This document shows, piece by piece, positions 34,585 to 46,154 of a stretch of DNA of 64,000 nucleotides; position 1 is the stretch's first letter, and the number at the start of each line of letters is the position of its first letter. Below the pieces are notes generated by a model, which worked only from the letters and a program-made list of their open reading frames with translations, was not told where the DNA came from and did not search any database. Location of the stretch: assembly GCF_009208565.1 (NCBI RefSeq), contig NZ_WFLK01000010.1:124001-188000 (forward strand). Direction: 5' to 3'. This DNA comes from Janthinobacterium aquaticum. Its GTDB lineage: Bacteria; Pseudomonadota; Gammaproteobacteria; Burkholderiales; Burkholderiaceae_D. The translations under genes were made by a program, and so were the position numbers.

Positions 34585-35172
34585 TCAAAACGCTGGCAAC
34601 AGCGCCGCCAGCCGTGGAAAATCCGGCCGCACGGCGCAAATTCTTTGCACCAGCGCGGCCTTGGGCTGCTCCACCCGCCCCTCTTCATATGCCACCACGC
34701 GCAGGCCGTGCTGCAGCGCCCAGGCCAGTGTCTCGCCTTCGCGCAGCAGGAAGTCGGGATTGGACGGCCTGCCGAATTGCTCGTTGCCTTCGGCAAAGGT
34801 TTCGTAGATCAGCACGCCATCAGACGCCAGACTGGCCACCACCGCATCGACCAGCGGACGGTGCAGGTAATTGGTCACCACCACGGCGGCAAAACGGCCG
34901 GCGGCAAACGGCCAGACGGCGCCTTCGGCCTCCAGGTCGACCAGCGAGGTGGTGATATTGGTGCCGGTGGCTTTTTCCAGCATTTCCGGGTCGTGGTCGA
35001 GCGCCAGCACCGGATGGCCGAGGCTGGCCAGATGGCGCGCATGGCGGCCGTTGCCGCAAGCCAGGTCCAGCACTTCGCCGCTGGGAATAATCGGCGCCCA
35101 TCGGCGCACCCAGCCCGATATCGGCTCGGCCGGCGCACTCGGTTCGTCAGTCACATGCGAGGCTATTTTCAT
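34585..35172 (-). CDS. Class I SAM-dependent methyltransferase (TehB-like)
   Basis: The 195-residue protein has the SAM-binding motif I VLDLACGNGRHARHLA, motif II acidic end LDHDP and a VVVTNYLHRPLV segment, as in small TehB/UbiE-like methyltransferases. Substrate not readable. It starts 13 bases after the M50 protease gene stop, so the two are likely one operon. Confidence 0.85.
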   Translation of the reverse strand: MKIASHVTDEPSAPAEPISGWVRRWAPIIPSGEVLDLACGNGRHARHLASLGHPVLALDHDPEMLEKATGTNITTSLVDLEAEGAVWPFAAGRFAAVVVTNYLHRPLVDAVVASLASDGVLIYETFAEGNEQFGRPSNPDFLLREGETLAWALQHGLRVVAYEEGRVEQPKAALVQRICAVRPDFPRLAALLPAF

Positions 35173-35185
35173 GGTTTTCTCAAGC

Positions 35186-35863
35186 TCAACTCAGCAGATA
35201 CGTCAGCGGGGTAACCAGCTTGACGAAAAGGCCGATAACAAATTCAATGGCGACGATCAGCGGGCGGTTCAGTACGCCCAGGTACATCAGCAGCACCAGC
35301 GCGCCAAACACATACATGCCGTAGCGTTCGATATTGGCGTACGGACGCGCCAGGTGCATCGGCAGGATGCCGGTCACGATGCGTCCGCCGTCGAGCGGCG
35401 GCACCGGAATCATGTTGAAGACAAACATGGCGGCGTTGACGCTGACACCGGCGCCAGCCATCTTGCGGATGAACATGCCGATTTCACTTGGCGGCAACAC
35501 CATCAGCAGCACATACACGATCATCCAGGCCAGGCCCATCGCAAAATTCGAGCCGGGGCCGGCAAAGGCCACCCAGGCCATCTGCTTCTTCGGATTGCGC
35601 AGGCGGCCAAAATCGACCGGCACCGGCTTGGCATAGCCAAACGGCACCTGGATGGTGAAATACAGCAGCAGCGGCAGAATGACCGTACCGAAAGGATCGA
35701 TATGGCGGATCGGATTGAGGCTCAGCCGGCCGGCCTCGGAAGCGGTCGGGTCGCCAAAATAACGGGCGGCATAACCGTGCGCCGCCTCGTGCAGGGAGAT
35801 GGCAAACAGCACCGGAATCAGGTAGACCGCAACGGTCTGGACTATCGTGTTGAAATCGCTCAT
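35186..35863 (-). CDS. Site-2 (M50) membrane metalloprotease
   Basis: The 225-residue integral membrane protein has zinc-binding HEAAH (H25-E26-A27-A28-H29) in the first membrane region and the distal NMIPVPPLDGGRI motif that supplies the Asp ligand. It lacks a PDZ domain and is of the short YwhC/Rip type found in betaproteobacteria next to YciO and PHP genes. It cleaves substrates inside the membrane; the target is unknown. Confidence 0.9.
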   Translation of the reverse strand: MSDFNTIVQTVAVYLIPVLFAISLHEAAHGYAARYFGDPTASEAGRLSLNPIRHIDPFGTVILPLLLYFTIQVPFGYAKPVPVDFGRLRNPKKQMAWVAFAGPGSNFAMGLAWMIVYVLLMVLPPSEIGMFIRKMAGAGVSVNAAMFVFNMIPVPPLDGGRIVTGILPMHLARPYANIERYGMYVFGALVLLMYLGVLNRPLIVAIEFVIGLFVKLVTPLTYLLS

Positions 35864-35938
35864 GGCGGCGATTTTACCAGAGCCGCCATGACCCCTCTCT
35901 TATGCCTTCATTAAAGGCAGGTAAAGCCGGCGCCCGAG

Positions 35939-36562
35939 CTACAGGCCCAGCACGGCCGGATCGCCGCGCCCGACCCTGATCACTTCCGGTTCGCTGCCGC
36001 TGAAATCGATCACGGTACTCGGGCCATGCGCGCAGACACCGCCATCGATGATCAGGTCGACCAGCTTTTCAAGCCGCTCGCGGATGGTGTCGGCGTCGGT
36101 CAGGCTGTCTTCGTCGCCAGGCAGGGTCAGCGTGGTACCCAGCAGCGGCTGACCCAGTTCTTCCAGCAGGCATTGCACGATGCGGTGCTCGGGCACGCGC
36201 AGGCCAATGGTCTTGCGCGACGGATGACTGAGGCGGCGCGGCACTTCCTTGGTCGCTTCCAGGATAAAGGTGTAGGAGCCTGGCGTGGCAGCTTTCAGCA
36301 GGCGGAACTGGCGGTTGTCGACGCGCGCGTATACGCCCAGCTCGCTCAAATCGCGGCACAGCAGCGTCAGGTGATGTTTCTCGTCGATGCCGCGGATACG
36401 GCGCAGACGCTCGACGGCCGCCTTGTCGTCGAGCTGGCACACCAGCGCGTAGCAGGAATCGGTGGGAATCGCTGCCACGCCGCCGGAACGGATGATCTGC
36501 GCCGCCTGCTTGACCAGGCGCAACTGCGGATTGTCAGGGTGGATCTGGAAAAATTGACTCAT
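35939..36562 (-). CDS. yciO: YciO/YrdC/Sua5-family protein
   Basis: The 207-residue protein has the Sua5/YrdC nucleotide-binding core: KQAAQIIRSGGVAAIPTDSCYALVCQL, LTLLCRD, PGSYTFIL and IGLRVPEH. The subgroup with MSQFFQIHPDNPQLR at the N terminus is YciO rather than TsaC, and its exact role in threonylcarbamoyl-AMP chemistry is debated. It lies between htpX and the M50 protease on the minus strand. Confidence 0.88.
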   Translation of the reverse strand: MSQFFQIHPDNPQLRLVKQAAQIIRSGGVAAIPTDSCYALVCQLDDKAAVERLRRIRGIDEKHHLTLLCRDLSELGVYARVDNRQFRLLKAATPGSYTFILEATKEVPRRLSHPSRKTIGLRVPEHRIVQCLLEELGQPLLGTTLTLPGDEDSLTDADTIRERLEKLVDLIIDGGVCAHGPSTVIDFSGSEPEVIRVGRGDPAVLGL

Positions 36563-36599
36563 GGTGGTTCCTGGCTAGCATGCCAGCTTGTTCAACATG

Positions 36600-37487
36600 T
36601 CATGATTGTACGCCGCGCAGCGCAGCGATGCGTTCCTCCAGCGGCGGGTGGGTGGCGAACAGCGCGCCAAAGCCGCCCTTGCCGCCGCTGATGCCGAGCG
36701 CCTGCATCGATTGCGGCAGCTCGCCGGGCGCCACACCGCCGAGGCGCGCCAGCGCATGGATCATCGGCGTCGGGCTGCCCAAGAGCTTGGCCGCACCGGC
36801 ATCGGCGCGAAATTCGCGCTGGCGCGAGAACCAGGCCACGATGATCGAGGCGAGCAGGCCGAAGATGACTTCACACACCATTACGGTGACGAAATAGCCG
36901 ATGCCGCGCCCGCCGCCTTCGCGGTTGTTATTTTTCAGCAGCACATTGTCGACAAAGAAGCCAACCACGCGCGCCATGAACACCACGAAAGTATTGACCA
37001 CGCCCTGGATCAGCGTCAGCGTGACCATGTCGCCATTGGCCACGTGCGCCACTTCGTGGCCGAGCACGGCTTCGACTTCATCGCGGTTCATGCTTTCAAG
37101 CAAACCGGTCGACACGGCCACCAGCGCCGAATTCTTGAACGCGCCGGTAGCAAAGGCGTTCGGCTCGCCGTCATACACGGCCACTTCCGGCATGCCGATG
37201 CCGGCGCGTTCGGACAGCGCACGCACGGTATTGACCAACCACAGTTCGGTCGATGAACTGGGGTTGTCGATCACGCGCGCGCCGGTGCTCCATTTGGCCA
37301 TCGGTTTGCTGATCAACAAGGAAAAAATCGAGCCGGTAAAGCCGACCACCAGCGAAAACACCATCAGGCTGCCGAGGTTGAGCGTGCTGCCGCGCGCGGG
37401 ATTGCCGACGCCCAGCAAACTGAGCACGACAGACAACACCAGCATCACGGCCAGATTGGTGACGATAAAAAGGACGATACGTTTCAT
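36600..37487 (-). CDS. htpX: Membrane metalloprotease HtpX
   Basis: The 295-residue inner-membrane protease has two N-terminal helices (about 5-25, 38-58), the zinc motif HEVAH (H144-H148) and two further helices (about 155-180 and 195-220) framing a glycine-rich loop. It is a FtsH-partner quality-control protease for misfolded membrane proteins and is usually stress-induced. It carries a [14 protein letters not shown] tail typical of HtpX. Confidence 0.96.
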   Translation of the reverse strand: MKRIVLFIVTNLAVMLVLSVVLSLLGVGNPARGSTLNLGSLMVFSLVVGFTGSIFSLLISKPMAKWSTGARVIDNPSSSTELWLVNTVRALSERAGIGMPEVAVYDGEPNAFATGAFKNSALVAVSTGLLESMNRDEVEAVLGHEVAHVANGDMVTLTLIQGVVNTFVVFMARVVGFFVDNVLLKNNNREGGGRGIGYFVTVMVCEVIFGLLASIIVAWFSRQREFRADAGAAKLLGSPTPMIHALARLGGVAPGELPQSMQALGISGGKGGFGALFATHPPLEERIAALRGVQS

Positions 37488-37580
37488 GGGCGATGGCTCC
37501 AGAGGAAAAAATTAAACAAGTCAAGGCGTGGAAACTCCTGCAATTGCTTGCAAGTTTGTCAGGCCGAACTTAGTTGTTGC

Positions 37581-38414
37581 TTAAAACCAATCGTGCCAGA
37601 TCGGCTTGACGTTGGCTGGCAGCGGCGGCAGCAGGGCAAAGTCGACCCGCGCCTCGCCCGGCGCATGAAAGTCGGTGCCGCGCGAGGCCAGGAAACCATA
37701 GTCGTTGGCCAGCCGTGCATATTCGGCATACTGGTCCGGCGTATGGCTGCCGGTCACCACCTCGATGGCCACGCCACCCAACTGCTTGAATTCATCGAAC
37801 AGCACGCCCTGCGCCGTATCGCTGAAACGGTAGCGCCCCGGATGGGCAATCACGGCCAGGCCGCCGGCGGCGCGTATCCAGCCCACGGCCTCGGCCAGCG
37901 TGCCCCAGCGGTGCTCGACATAGCCCGGTTTGCCTTCGGACAGATATTTTTTGAACACTTCGGGAATATTGGCGCACCTGCCCGTTTCGACGATATAGCG
38001 TGCAAAATGGGTGCGCGACATCAGGTCGGGATTGGCGACATATTTCAGCGCGCCCTCATACGCATCGGGGATGCCGGCCAGGGCCAGCTGGCGCGAAATT
38101 TCACGCGCGCGCGCATCGCGACCCGAGCGTGTCTGCTGCAAGCCCTGCACCAGCGCCGGGTGGGTTTCATCGATCTGCAGGCCGACGATATGCACCGTCT
38201 GGCCGGCCCAGGTAATCGAAATTTCCACGCCTGCAACAAACTGCATGCCCAGCGCCAATGCGGCCTGGCGCGCTGTTGCCACGCCCGAGATTTCATCGTG
38301 GTCGGTCAGCGCCCATACATCGACGCCGGCGCGGTGCGCGTGCGCCGCCACCTCGGCAGGCTTGAGCACACCGTCGGAGATGGTTGAATGGCAATGCAGA
38401 TCGACTTTAAGCAT
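37581..38414 (-). CDS. PHP-domain 5'-3' exoribonuclease / nucleotide phosphatase (RNase AM family)
   Basis: The 277-residue protein has the PHP metal motifs DLHCHSTISDG (residues 5-15), LTDHDE (about 38), and the later VIAHPGRY and GTDFHAPG motifs. It belongs to the YciV/TrpH group, known as RNase AM and 3',5'-nucleoside bisphosphate phosphatase. The family acts on short RNA ends and pAp-type nucleotides in the cytoplasm. Neighbours (YciO, M50 protease) are its usual betaproteobacterial ones, here with htpX inserted. Confidence 0.9.
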   Translation of the reverse strand: MLKVDLHCHSTISDGVLKPAEVAAHAHRAGVDVWALTDHDEISGVATARQAALALGMQFVAGVEISITWAGQTVHIVGLQIDETHPALVQGLQQTRSGRDARAREISRQLALAGIPDAYEGALKYVANPDLMSRTHFARYIVETGRCANIPEVFKKYLSEGKPGYVEHRWGTLAEAVGWIRAAGGLAVIAHPGRYRFSDTAQGVLFDEFKQLGGVAIEVVTGSHTPDQYAEYARLANDYGFLASRGTDFHAPGEARVDFALLPPLPANVKPIWHDWF

Positions 38415-38501
38415 ACGAACACCAGGCCCGGCGCGGGCAAAAACATGGACAAGTTTTTATTGTACGCTGCCTGGCCGGCCTTGCAGGTGCGCGCGGGCAG
38501 A

Positions 38502-39377
38502 TCAACGCAAAAATGCCTCGATCAGCCGCGCCAGTGCGGCGGGCTGGTCGTGATGCAGCATATGGCCGGCGTCGCGCAACAGCTCGCAGCGCACATCCTT
38601 GAGGAAACCCAGGCGGCGCTCGATCTCGGGGCGCGCGGTTTCTTTAGGTCCCAGCCAGTCCCACATATTGATGTCATCGGCTTCCACCCACAGCACCGGC
38701 GCCGTAATACGCTGCCAGCAGGCCATGACTTCCTCGACCTGGTACAGGATCGGATTGACGCGCTTGTGCTGCGGGTCGCCCATGATGTCCCACTCACCGG
38801 CCTCGTTCTGCGTCGCCCAGTGCTGGGCCAGGAAAGCGGCGCGCTCATCTGGCAGGCGCGGATTGGTTTTCTGCAGGCGGGCCGCCACCGCCTGCAGATC
38901 GGGATAGCTGCGCATCTGCGGCGGCTGGCGCAATTCGTCCAGCCATCTGGCGTAGCGGCCAGGGGCCTGCTCGGGGCGGGTGGCCATCATGCCGAAGCCT
39001 TCGAGGTTGATAAAGCGCGCAATACGCTCGGGGCGCACGCCGGCATACAGGCCGGCAATATTGGCGCCCATGCTGTGGCCGAGCAGATCGACCGGTGCGT
39101 CGGGCGAATAATGGAGCAGCATGGCGTCCAGATCAGCCAGATAGTCGGGGAACCAGTAGGTATCGGACTGGGTATAGTCGGACAGGCCGAAGCCGCGCCA
39201 GTCGGGTGCGATCACATGCCAGTCGCCGGCAAGTTCATCGACTACGAACTGGAAAGAAGCGGCCACGTCCATCCAGCCATGCACCATGAACAGGATCGGC
39301 GCGCCTTCGCGGCCCCAGTGGCGCACATGGGTGCGCGCGCCACGGATGGAAATGAATTCGGAACGGGAAGTTTTCAT
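38502..39377 (-). CDS. Alpha/beta hydrolase
   Basis: The 291-residue protein shows the fold from the HG oxyanion segment (FMVHGWMDVAAS) through the nucleophile elbow GHSMG, and the C-terminal catalytic His in LRDAGHMLHHDQP. The Asp is likely in VLWVEADD. No signal peptide, so cytosolic. Substrate not predicted. It is divergent from the gamma-carbonic anhydrase gene. Confidence 0.9.
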   Translation of the reverse strand: MKTSRSEFISIRGARTHVRHWGREGAPILFMVHGWMDVAASFQFVVDELAGDWHVIAPDWRGFGLSDYTQSDTYWFPDYLADLDAMLLHYSPDAPVDLLGHSMGANIAGLYAGVRPERIARFINLEGFGMMATRPEQAPGRYARWLDELRQPPQMRSYPDLQAVAARLQKTNPRLPDERAAFLAQHWATQNEAGEWDIMGDPQHKRVNPILYQVEEVMACWQRITAPVLWVEADDINMWDWLGPKETARPEIERRLGFLKDVRCELLRDAGHMLHHDQPAALARLIEAFLR

Positions 39378-39584
39378 CGATGGCTACCTTGAAAGTGACG
39401 CAGTTGTCGCCACATAGTCTGCTTGAAAATATCGTAAGCCGGCTAGCAAGGCCAGCGGCATTAAAAGTACGACCGTTCGATAATTATAGCGTATCGGTCG
39501 CCGCAGTCCGGACTTGCCATGCAACAGCGTAAAATAGCGCTGATCCGGCTGCCCCGGCCTCCCCTTCACCTGCCACGGACTGAC

Positions 39585-40109
39585 ATGACACTCTACCAAT
39601 TGGGCGCTGATGCGCCACAGATTGATGCTTCGGCGTTTGTTGCCGATACGGCCAATGTGATCGGCAAGGTCACGCTGCATGAAAACACCTCGGTATGGTT
39701 CGGCGCCACCCTGCGCGGCGATAACGAGCGTATTACGGTGGGCGCCAACAGCAATGTGCAGGAAGGCGCGGTGCTGCATACCGACCCAGGCTACCCGCTC
39801 GACGTGGGCGAAAATGTGACCATCGGCCACCAGGCCATGCTGCACGGCTGCACCATTGGCGACGGCTCGCTGATCGGCATCCAGGCGGTGATCCTGAACG
39901 GCGCGCAAATCGGCAAAAACTGCCTGGTCGGCGCCGGCGCCCTGGTGACCGAAGGCAAGCAGTTCCCCGACAATATGCTGATACTCGGCACGCCTGCCAA
40001 GGCGGTGCGCGCGCTGACGCCGGAAGACCTTATCAAACTACAAGGTAACGCGCTGAACTATGTGCAGCGCGGCCAACTGTTCAATACGCAACTTAAAAAG
40101 ATCGGATAA
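39585..40109 (+). CDS. Gamma-class carbonic anhydrase family protein
   Basis: The 174-residue left-handed beta-helix protein has hexapeptide repeats throughout and the zinc ligands His in AVLHTD, TIGHQAM and MLHGC. YrdA/PaaY-type proteins of this family may hydrate CO2 or act as thioesterase-like scaffolds. The ATG at 39585 gives the normal MTLYQLG start; the longer frame from 39519 has no family support. hslO follows three bases later, so the genes are cotranscribed. Confidence 0.92.
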   Translation: MTLYQLGADAPQIDASAFVADTANVIGKVTLHENTSVWFGATLRGDNERITVGANSNVQEGAVLHTDPGYPLDVGENVTIGHQAMLHGCTIGDGSLIGIQAVILNGAQIGKNCLVGAGALVTEGKQFPDNMLILGTPAKAVRALTPEDLIKLQGNALNYVQRGQLFNTQLKKIG

Positions 40110-40112
40110 ACC

Positions 40113-41093
40113 ATGAGCAACGAAACCACTGGCAGCGTCAGCGCCCCGACTACTGGCCCGGACCGGCTGCAAAAATTTATTTTCGATAACGCCGCCGTGC
40201 GCGGCCAGTTTATCGATGTGTCCAGCACCTGGCAGGAAGTGGTCACGCGCCACGACTATCCGCTCGCCGTCAAGAAGGTGCTGGGCGAAATGGTGGCGGC
40301 CGCCGCCCTGCTGTCGGCCAACCTGAAATTCAACGGCTCGATCATCATGCAGATCCATGGCGACGGTCCGGTGCGCCTGATGGTGGTCGAATGCGACTCG
40401 GAACTGCGCCTGCGCGCCACCGCCAAGCTCGACCCGGACGCCGTCATTGGCGATGGCGCCACCGTGCCGCAGTTGCTCAACGCCAGCGGCAAGGGCCGCT
40501 TTATCATCACGCTCGACCCGGCCGACAAGGTGCCGGGCCAGCAGCCGTATCAGGGCATCGTGCCGCTCGACGGCGACGACATGGCCACCGTGATTGAAAA
40601 CTACATGCTGCGTTCGGAACAGCTCGATACGCGCCTGTGGCTGGCCACCGACGACAGCACCTCGCGCGGCCTGCTGCTGCAAAAGCTGCCGCACCACGGC
40701 GGCAAGGCCGAAGCGACGCCTGTGTCGGAAGAAGACGCGCTGGAAACCTGGAACCGCGCCGTGATGCTGGCTTCGACCCTGAAAGAAGAGGAAATCCTGG
40801 CCACCGATATCGACACCCTGATGCAGCGCCTGTTCTGGGAAGAAACGATCCGCGTGTTCGACCCGCTGCACCCGAGCTTCCACTGCACCTGCACGCGTGA
40901 AAAAGTCGGCAATATGCTCAAGATGCTGGGCGAGGAAGAAGTCAACAGCACGCTCGACGAAATCGGCCATGTGGGCGTGAACTGCGACTTCTGCGGCCAG
41001 CGCTATGATTTTGACAAGGTCGATTGCGCCCAGCTGTTTATTACCGACGCGCCGGCCGAGGTGCTGATACCGCCGGCGAGCAGTATCAACTAA
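40113..41093 (+). CDS. hslO: Redox-regulated chaperone Hsp33
   Basis: The 326-residue protein has the Hsp33 fold (LQKFIFDNAAVRGQFIDV..., GEMVAAAALLSANLKF) and the C-terminal redox zinc switch with CTC and CDFC cysteine pairs (HCTCTREKV, NCDFCGQRY). Oxidation releases zinc and turns on holdase activity in the cytoplasm. It is longer than E. coli Hsp33 (292 residues) because of an N-terminal and a mid-domain extension. Confidence 0.96.
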   Translation: MSNETTGSVSAPTTGPDRLQKFIFDNAAVRGQFIDVSSTWQEVVTRHDYPLAVKKVLGEMVAAAALLSANLKFNGSIIMQIHGDGPVRLMVVECDSELRLRATAKLDPDAVIGDGATVPQLLNASGKGRFIITLDPADKVPGQQPYQGIVPLDGDDMATVIENYMLRSEQLDTRLWLATDDSTSRGLLLQKLPHHGGKAEATPVSEEDALETWNRAVMLASTLKEEEILATDIDTLMQRLFWEETIRVFDPLHPSFHCTCTREKVGNMLKMLGEEEVNSTLDEIGHVGVNCDFCGQRYDFDKVDCAQLFITDAPAEVLIPPASSIN

Positions 41094-41112
41094 GCACACC
41101 ATTTAAAAAATC

Positions 41113-41226
41113 GTAGGTCGGATTAGGCGGGGCCGCCGAGGCCCTTCGGGCCGTAATCCGACAACATTGTTGACGCCTGAGGTGTTGTCGGATTACGCGG
41201 GGCTTTGCCCCGCTAATCCGACCTAC
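41113..41226. repeat. Family A BIME-like palindromic repeat, copy 3
   Basis: The 114-base element, the longest of the four, begins 20 bases after the hslO stop. It has GC-rich loop stems (GCCCTTCGGGC, GGGGCTTTGCCCC) and the fixed ends. The rest of the gap to 41448 (AT-rich, with TCTGAGATT and TTTAAAGC tracts) shows no gene, only likely promoter DNA for the next small gene. Confidence 0.9.
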
Positions 41227-41448
41227 GCTCCGTTTCGACCCGGCAAGTTTTCCTCCATATTTCCAACGCGCCAGCAATGTGCCGCAAAGATACAAATCCT
41301 CACAATTTATTTAAAGCATGATTTCAGTGCTTGACGCCCCTCATATTCATCGCATGAATTTCTGAGATTGAAATTTGAAATTGGACGAATAACCGCCGAT
41401 TCGCTATTGTGCAATGCAACAAGACAGCACTTTCACTTATCGGAGGGC

Positions 41449-41724
41449 ATGATGTCCACACTGACCACAACTTACAGCAATAACCACGCCGACGGCTATT
41501 TCAGCAACCTGGGCCGCGCCGCGCGCGCTTTTATCGGCGCCCTGGTGGCCGCCAAACCAGTCGACGCTGCAGCGCAGCAAGATGCTGCCGTTGCAGCCGA
41601 AGACCAGCGCTATATGCGCCCCAGCCGTCGCGATATCGCGCTGCTCAACGCGGAAGCGACCCATTACGACAAGCTGATGCCGAACCTGGCCGCCGAGCTG
41701 CGCTTCCTCGCTTCGCGCGGTTGA
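41449..41724 (+). CDS. Small hypothetical protein
   Basis: The 91-residue protein (MMSTLTTTYSNNHADGYFSNL...) starts just after TCGGAGGGC, a strong ribosome site; a longer frame from 41368 lacks one. The middle is Ala-rich and the C terminus (RRDIALLNAEATHYDKLMPNLAAELRFLASRG) is helical and charged. I recognise no family. It may be a small cytosolic protein, cotranscribed with the 30-residue gene at 41771. Confidence 0.8.
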   Translation: MMSTLTTTYSNNHADGYFSNLGRAARAFIGALVAAKPVDAAAQQDAAVAAEDQRYMRPSRRDIALLNAEATHYDKLMPNLAAELRFLASRG

Positions 41725-41770
41725 GTCGAATCACACACCATTTAATTATTTAGCCTAGGACTGACCTACC

Positions 41771-41863
41771 ATGATGTTACTCGAAACCACCCTGATTACC
41801 CTGGCCGTTGCCGTCACCGCGATCCGCTTTTACCTGATCACCACCGGCAAGGGCGAGCGTTAA
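41771..41863 (+). CDS. 30-residue membrane peptide
   Basis: The frame ATG ATG TTA ... TAA encodes 30 residues with one hydrophobic segment (LLETTLITLAVAVTAIRFYL) and a charged end (TTGKGER). A TAGGA ribosome-like site precedes it. It is too short for standard gene finders; the single helix with a short basic tail looks like a small membrane protein. It follows the orphan gene at 41449 after 46 bases. Confidence 0.5.
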   Translation: MMLLETTLITLAVAVTAIRFYLITTGKGER

Positions 41864-41937
41864 TCGCCGCAGCAAAGCAGCATGTTTGAATAGTTTGTAT
41901 TGACGCGCCAGCCTGATTGCAGGCTGGGCGAGTTGAC

Positions 41938-42261
41938 TTAATGTGTCGCGCCGGTATCGGCTGGCGCCTGCGGCGGCGGCGGGGTCTGGCCCTTGCGCAC
42001 GATCTGCACGAAAATCTCGTTCTGCTTGACCATGCCCAGCTCGAAGCGGGCCCGCTCTTCCACCGCACCGGTACCATCCTTCAGGTCGCGCACTTCGGAA
42101 TCGAGCTTGGCGTTACGCGCCTTCAATTCCATATTCTTTTTATTGGCCACCGCCACCTGGGCTTCCATGTCGGCAACGCGCAGCCAGCCGCCTTTACCCA
42201 GCCAGAGGGGAAATTGTATGATCAGCAGCAACGCTGCAAGGGCAAGGGTAATGATGCGCAT
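41938..42261 (-). CDS. ftsB: Cell-division protein FtsB
   Basis: The 107-residue protein has one N-terminal membrane helix ([19 protein letters not shown]), the Trp-Leu junction and a coiled coil ([25 protein letters not shown]...). [17 protein letters not shown] end is typical of FtsB. It bridges FtsL and FtsQ at the septum. It lies downstream of eno as in many proteobacteria; a terminator between them implies mostly separate expression. The Pro-rich tail TPPPPQAP is a lineage feature. Confidence 0.93.
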   Translation of the reverse strand: MRIITLALAALLLIIQFPLWLGKGGWLRVADMEAQVAVANKKNMELKARNAKLDSEVRDLKDGTGAVEERARFELGMVKQNEIFVQIVRKGQTPPPPQAPADTGATH

Positions 42262-42273
42262 GGGATATCGGTG

Positions 42274-42301
42274 AAAAAACCGGCCGGATTAATCCGGCCG
42301 G
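42274..42301 (-). terminator. Terminator between eno and ftsB
   Basis: On the minus strand CCGGCCGGATTAATCCGGCCGG is followed by TTTTTT. It lies between eno and the ftsB start, so ftsB would be reached only by read-through or its own promoter. Confidence 0.8.
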
Positions 42302-42319
42302 CCTGTGGTTTTACAGCAA

Positions 42320-43618
<1,299 letters not shown>

Positions 43619-43670
43619 TTAAACGTAACAAGCTGCACACTGCGTTCTGATGCGCAATTGCACAAGGGGC

Positions 43671-43715
43671 AAAAAAATTCCCGGCAGGAACTCCAGTCAA
43701 CACTGGCCTGCCGGG
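43671..43715 (-). terminator. Terminator after pyrG
   Basis: On the minus strand a CCCGGCAGG...CCTGCCGGG stem with an inner CCAGTGTTGACTGG hairpin is followed by AATTTTTTT. It separates pyrG from eno. Confidence 0.85.
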
Positions 43716-43746
43716 ATCGGTGCTTCAAGCACTATACGTGGTCACG

Positions 43747-45450
<1,704 letters not shown>

Positions 45451-45651
45451 CTAAAAAGTGCGCGATGCTCGCCTGCCAGCGCGGGAAAATGCGTCAACTG
45501 CCGGCTAAGTCACCGCTCCTGCCGTGCATCTACAACAAGATTATGCATTGGCAATATTTGAAATATTTATAGTCTTATATGCTATGTGGGTGAGCTAACA
45601 GACCCCGGCGCGACCGTACGCGACACTGGCATTTTTCCAATGGAGGTAATC

Positions 45652-46059
45652 ATGAGCTACGAAGATCGCGACGCCTATGGCATGTATGTCAACCGTGGCC
45701 GCAAGGGCCCGGGCCCTGAACTGATGGGCGCCAACACCCTGATCGGCGACCATGTGCACAACGCCAAGGATGAACATCTGGGTGAAATCAAGGAAATCAT
45801 GATCGACATGCGCAGCGGCAAAATTGCCTACGCCGTGATGTCGCATGGCGGCGTGTTTACCATCGGCGAAAAACTGTTTGCCGTGCCTTGGGAAGCGCTG
45901 CTGCTCGACACCGTCAACAAGCGCTTCACGCTCAATGTCGACAAGGAGCGCATTGAAAACGCCCCCGGTTTCGACACGGAAAACTGGCCCGACATGGCCG
46001 ACACCACCTGGTCGAACGAAATCCACAGCTATTACGGCACCACCGCGCGCGATTACTAA
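45652..46059 (+). CDS. PRC-barrel domain protein
   Basis: The 135-residue protein has one PRC barrel (MGANTLIGDHVHNAKDEHLGEIKEIMIDM..., GEKLFAVPWEAL). Single-barrel proteins of this type bind partner proteins or RNA and are common stress or photosynthesis-related adaptors. The ATG at 45652 follows GGAGG; upstream in-frame codons lack one. It stands alone with a terminator behind it. Confidence 0.88.
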   Translation: MSYEDRDAYGMYVNRGRKGPGPELMGANTLIGDHVHNAKDEHLGEIKEIMIDMRSGKIAYAVMSHGGVFTIGEKLFAVPWEALLLDTVNKRFTLNVDKERIENAPGFDTENWPDMADTTWSNEIHSYYGTTARDY

Positions 46060-46083
46060 ATCGCCGCTGGCAGCATGCATTGA

Positions 46084-46107
46084 AAGCCGGGCACGCCCGG
46101 CTTTTTT
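46084..46107 (+). terminator. Rho-independent terminator of the PRC-barrel gene
   Basis: AAGCCGGG-CACG-CCCGGCTT stem-loop with six T follows 25 bases after the stop. Confidence 0.93.
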
Positions 46108-46154
46108 ACGCCTGACCCTCTGCAAGGTAGAATAAAAAAAATGGAGGACTTTGC

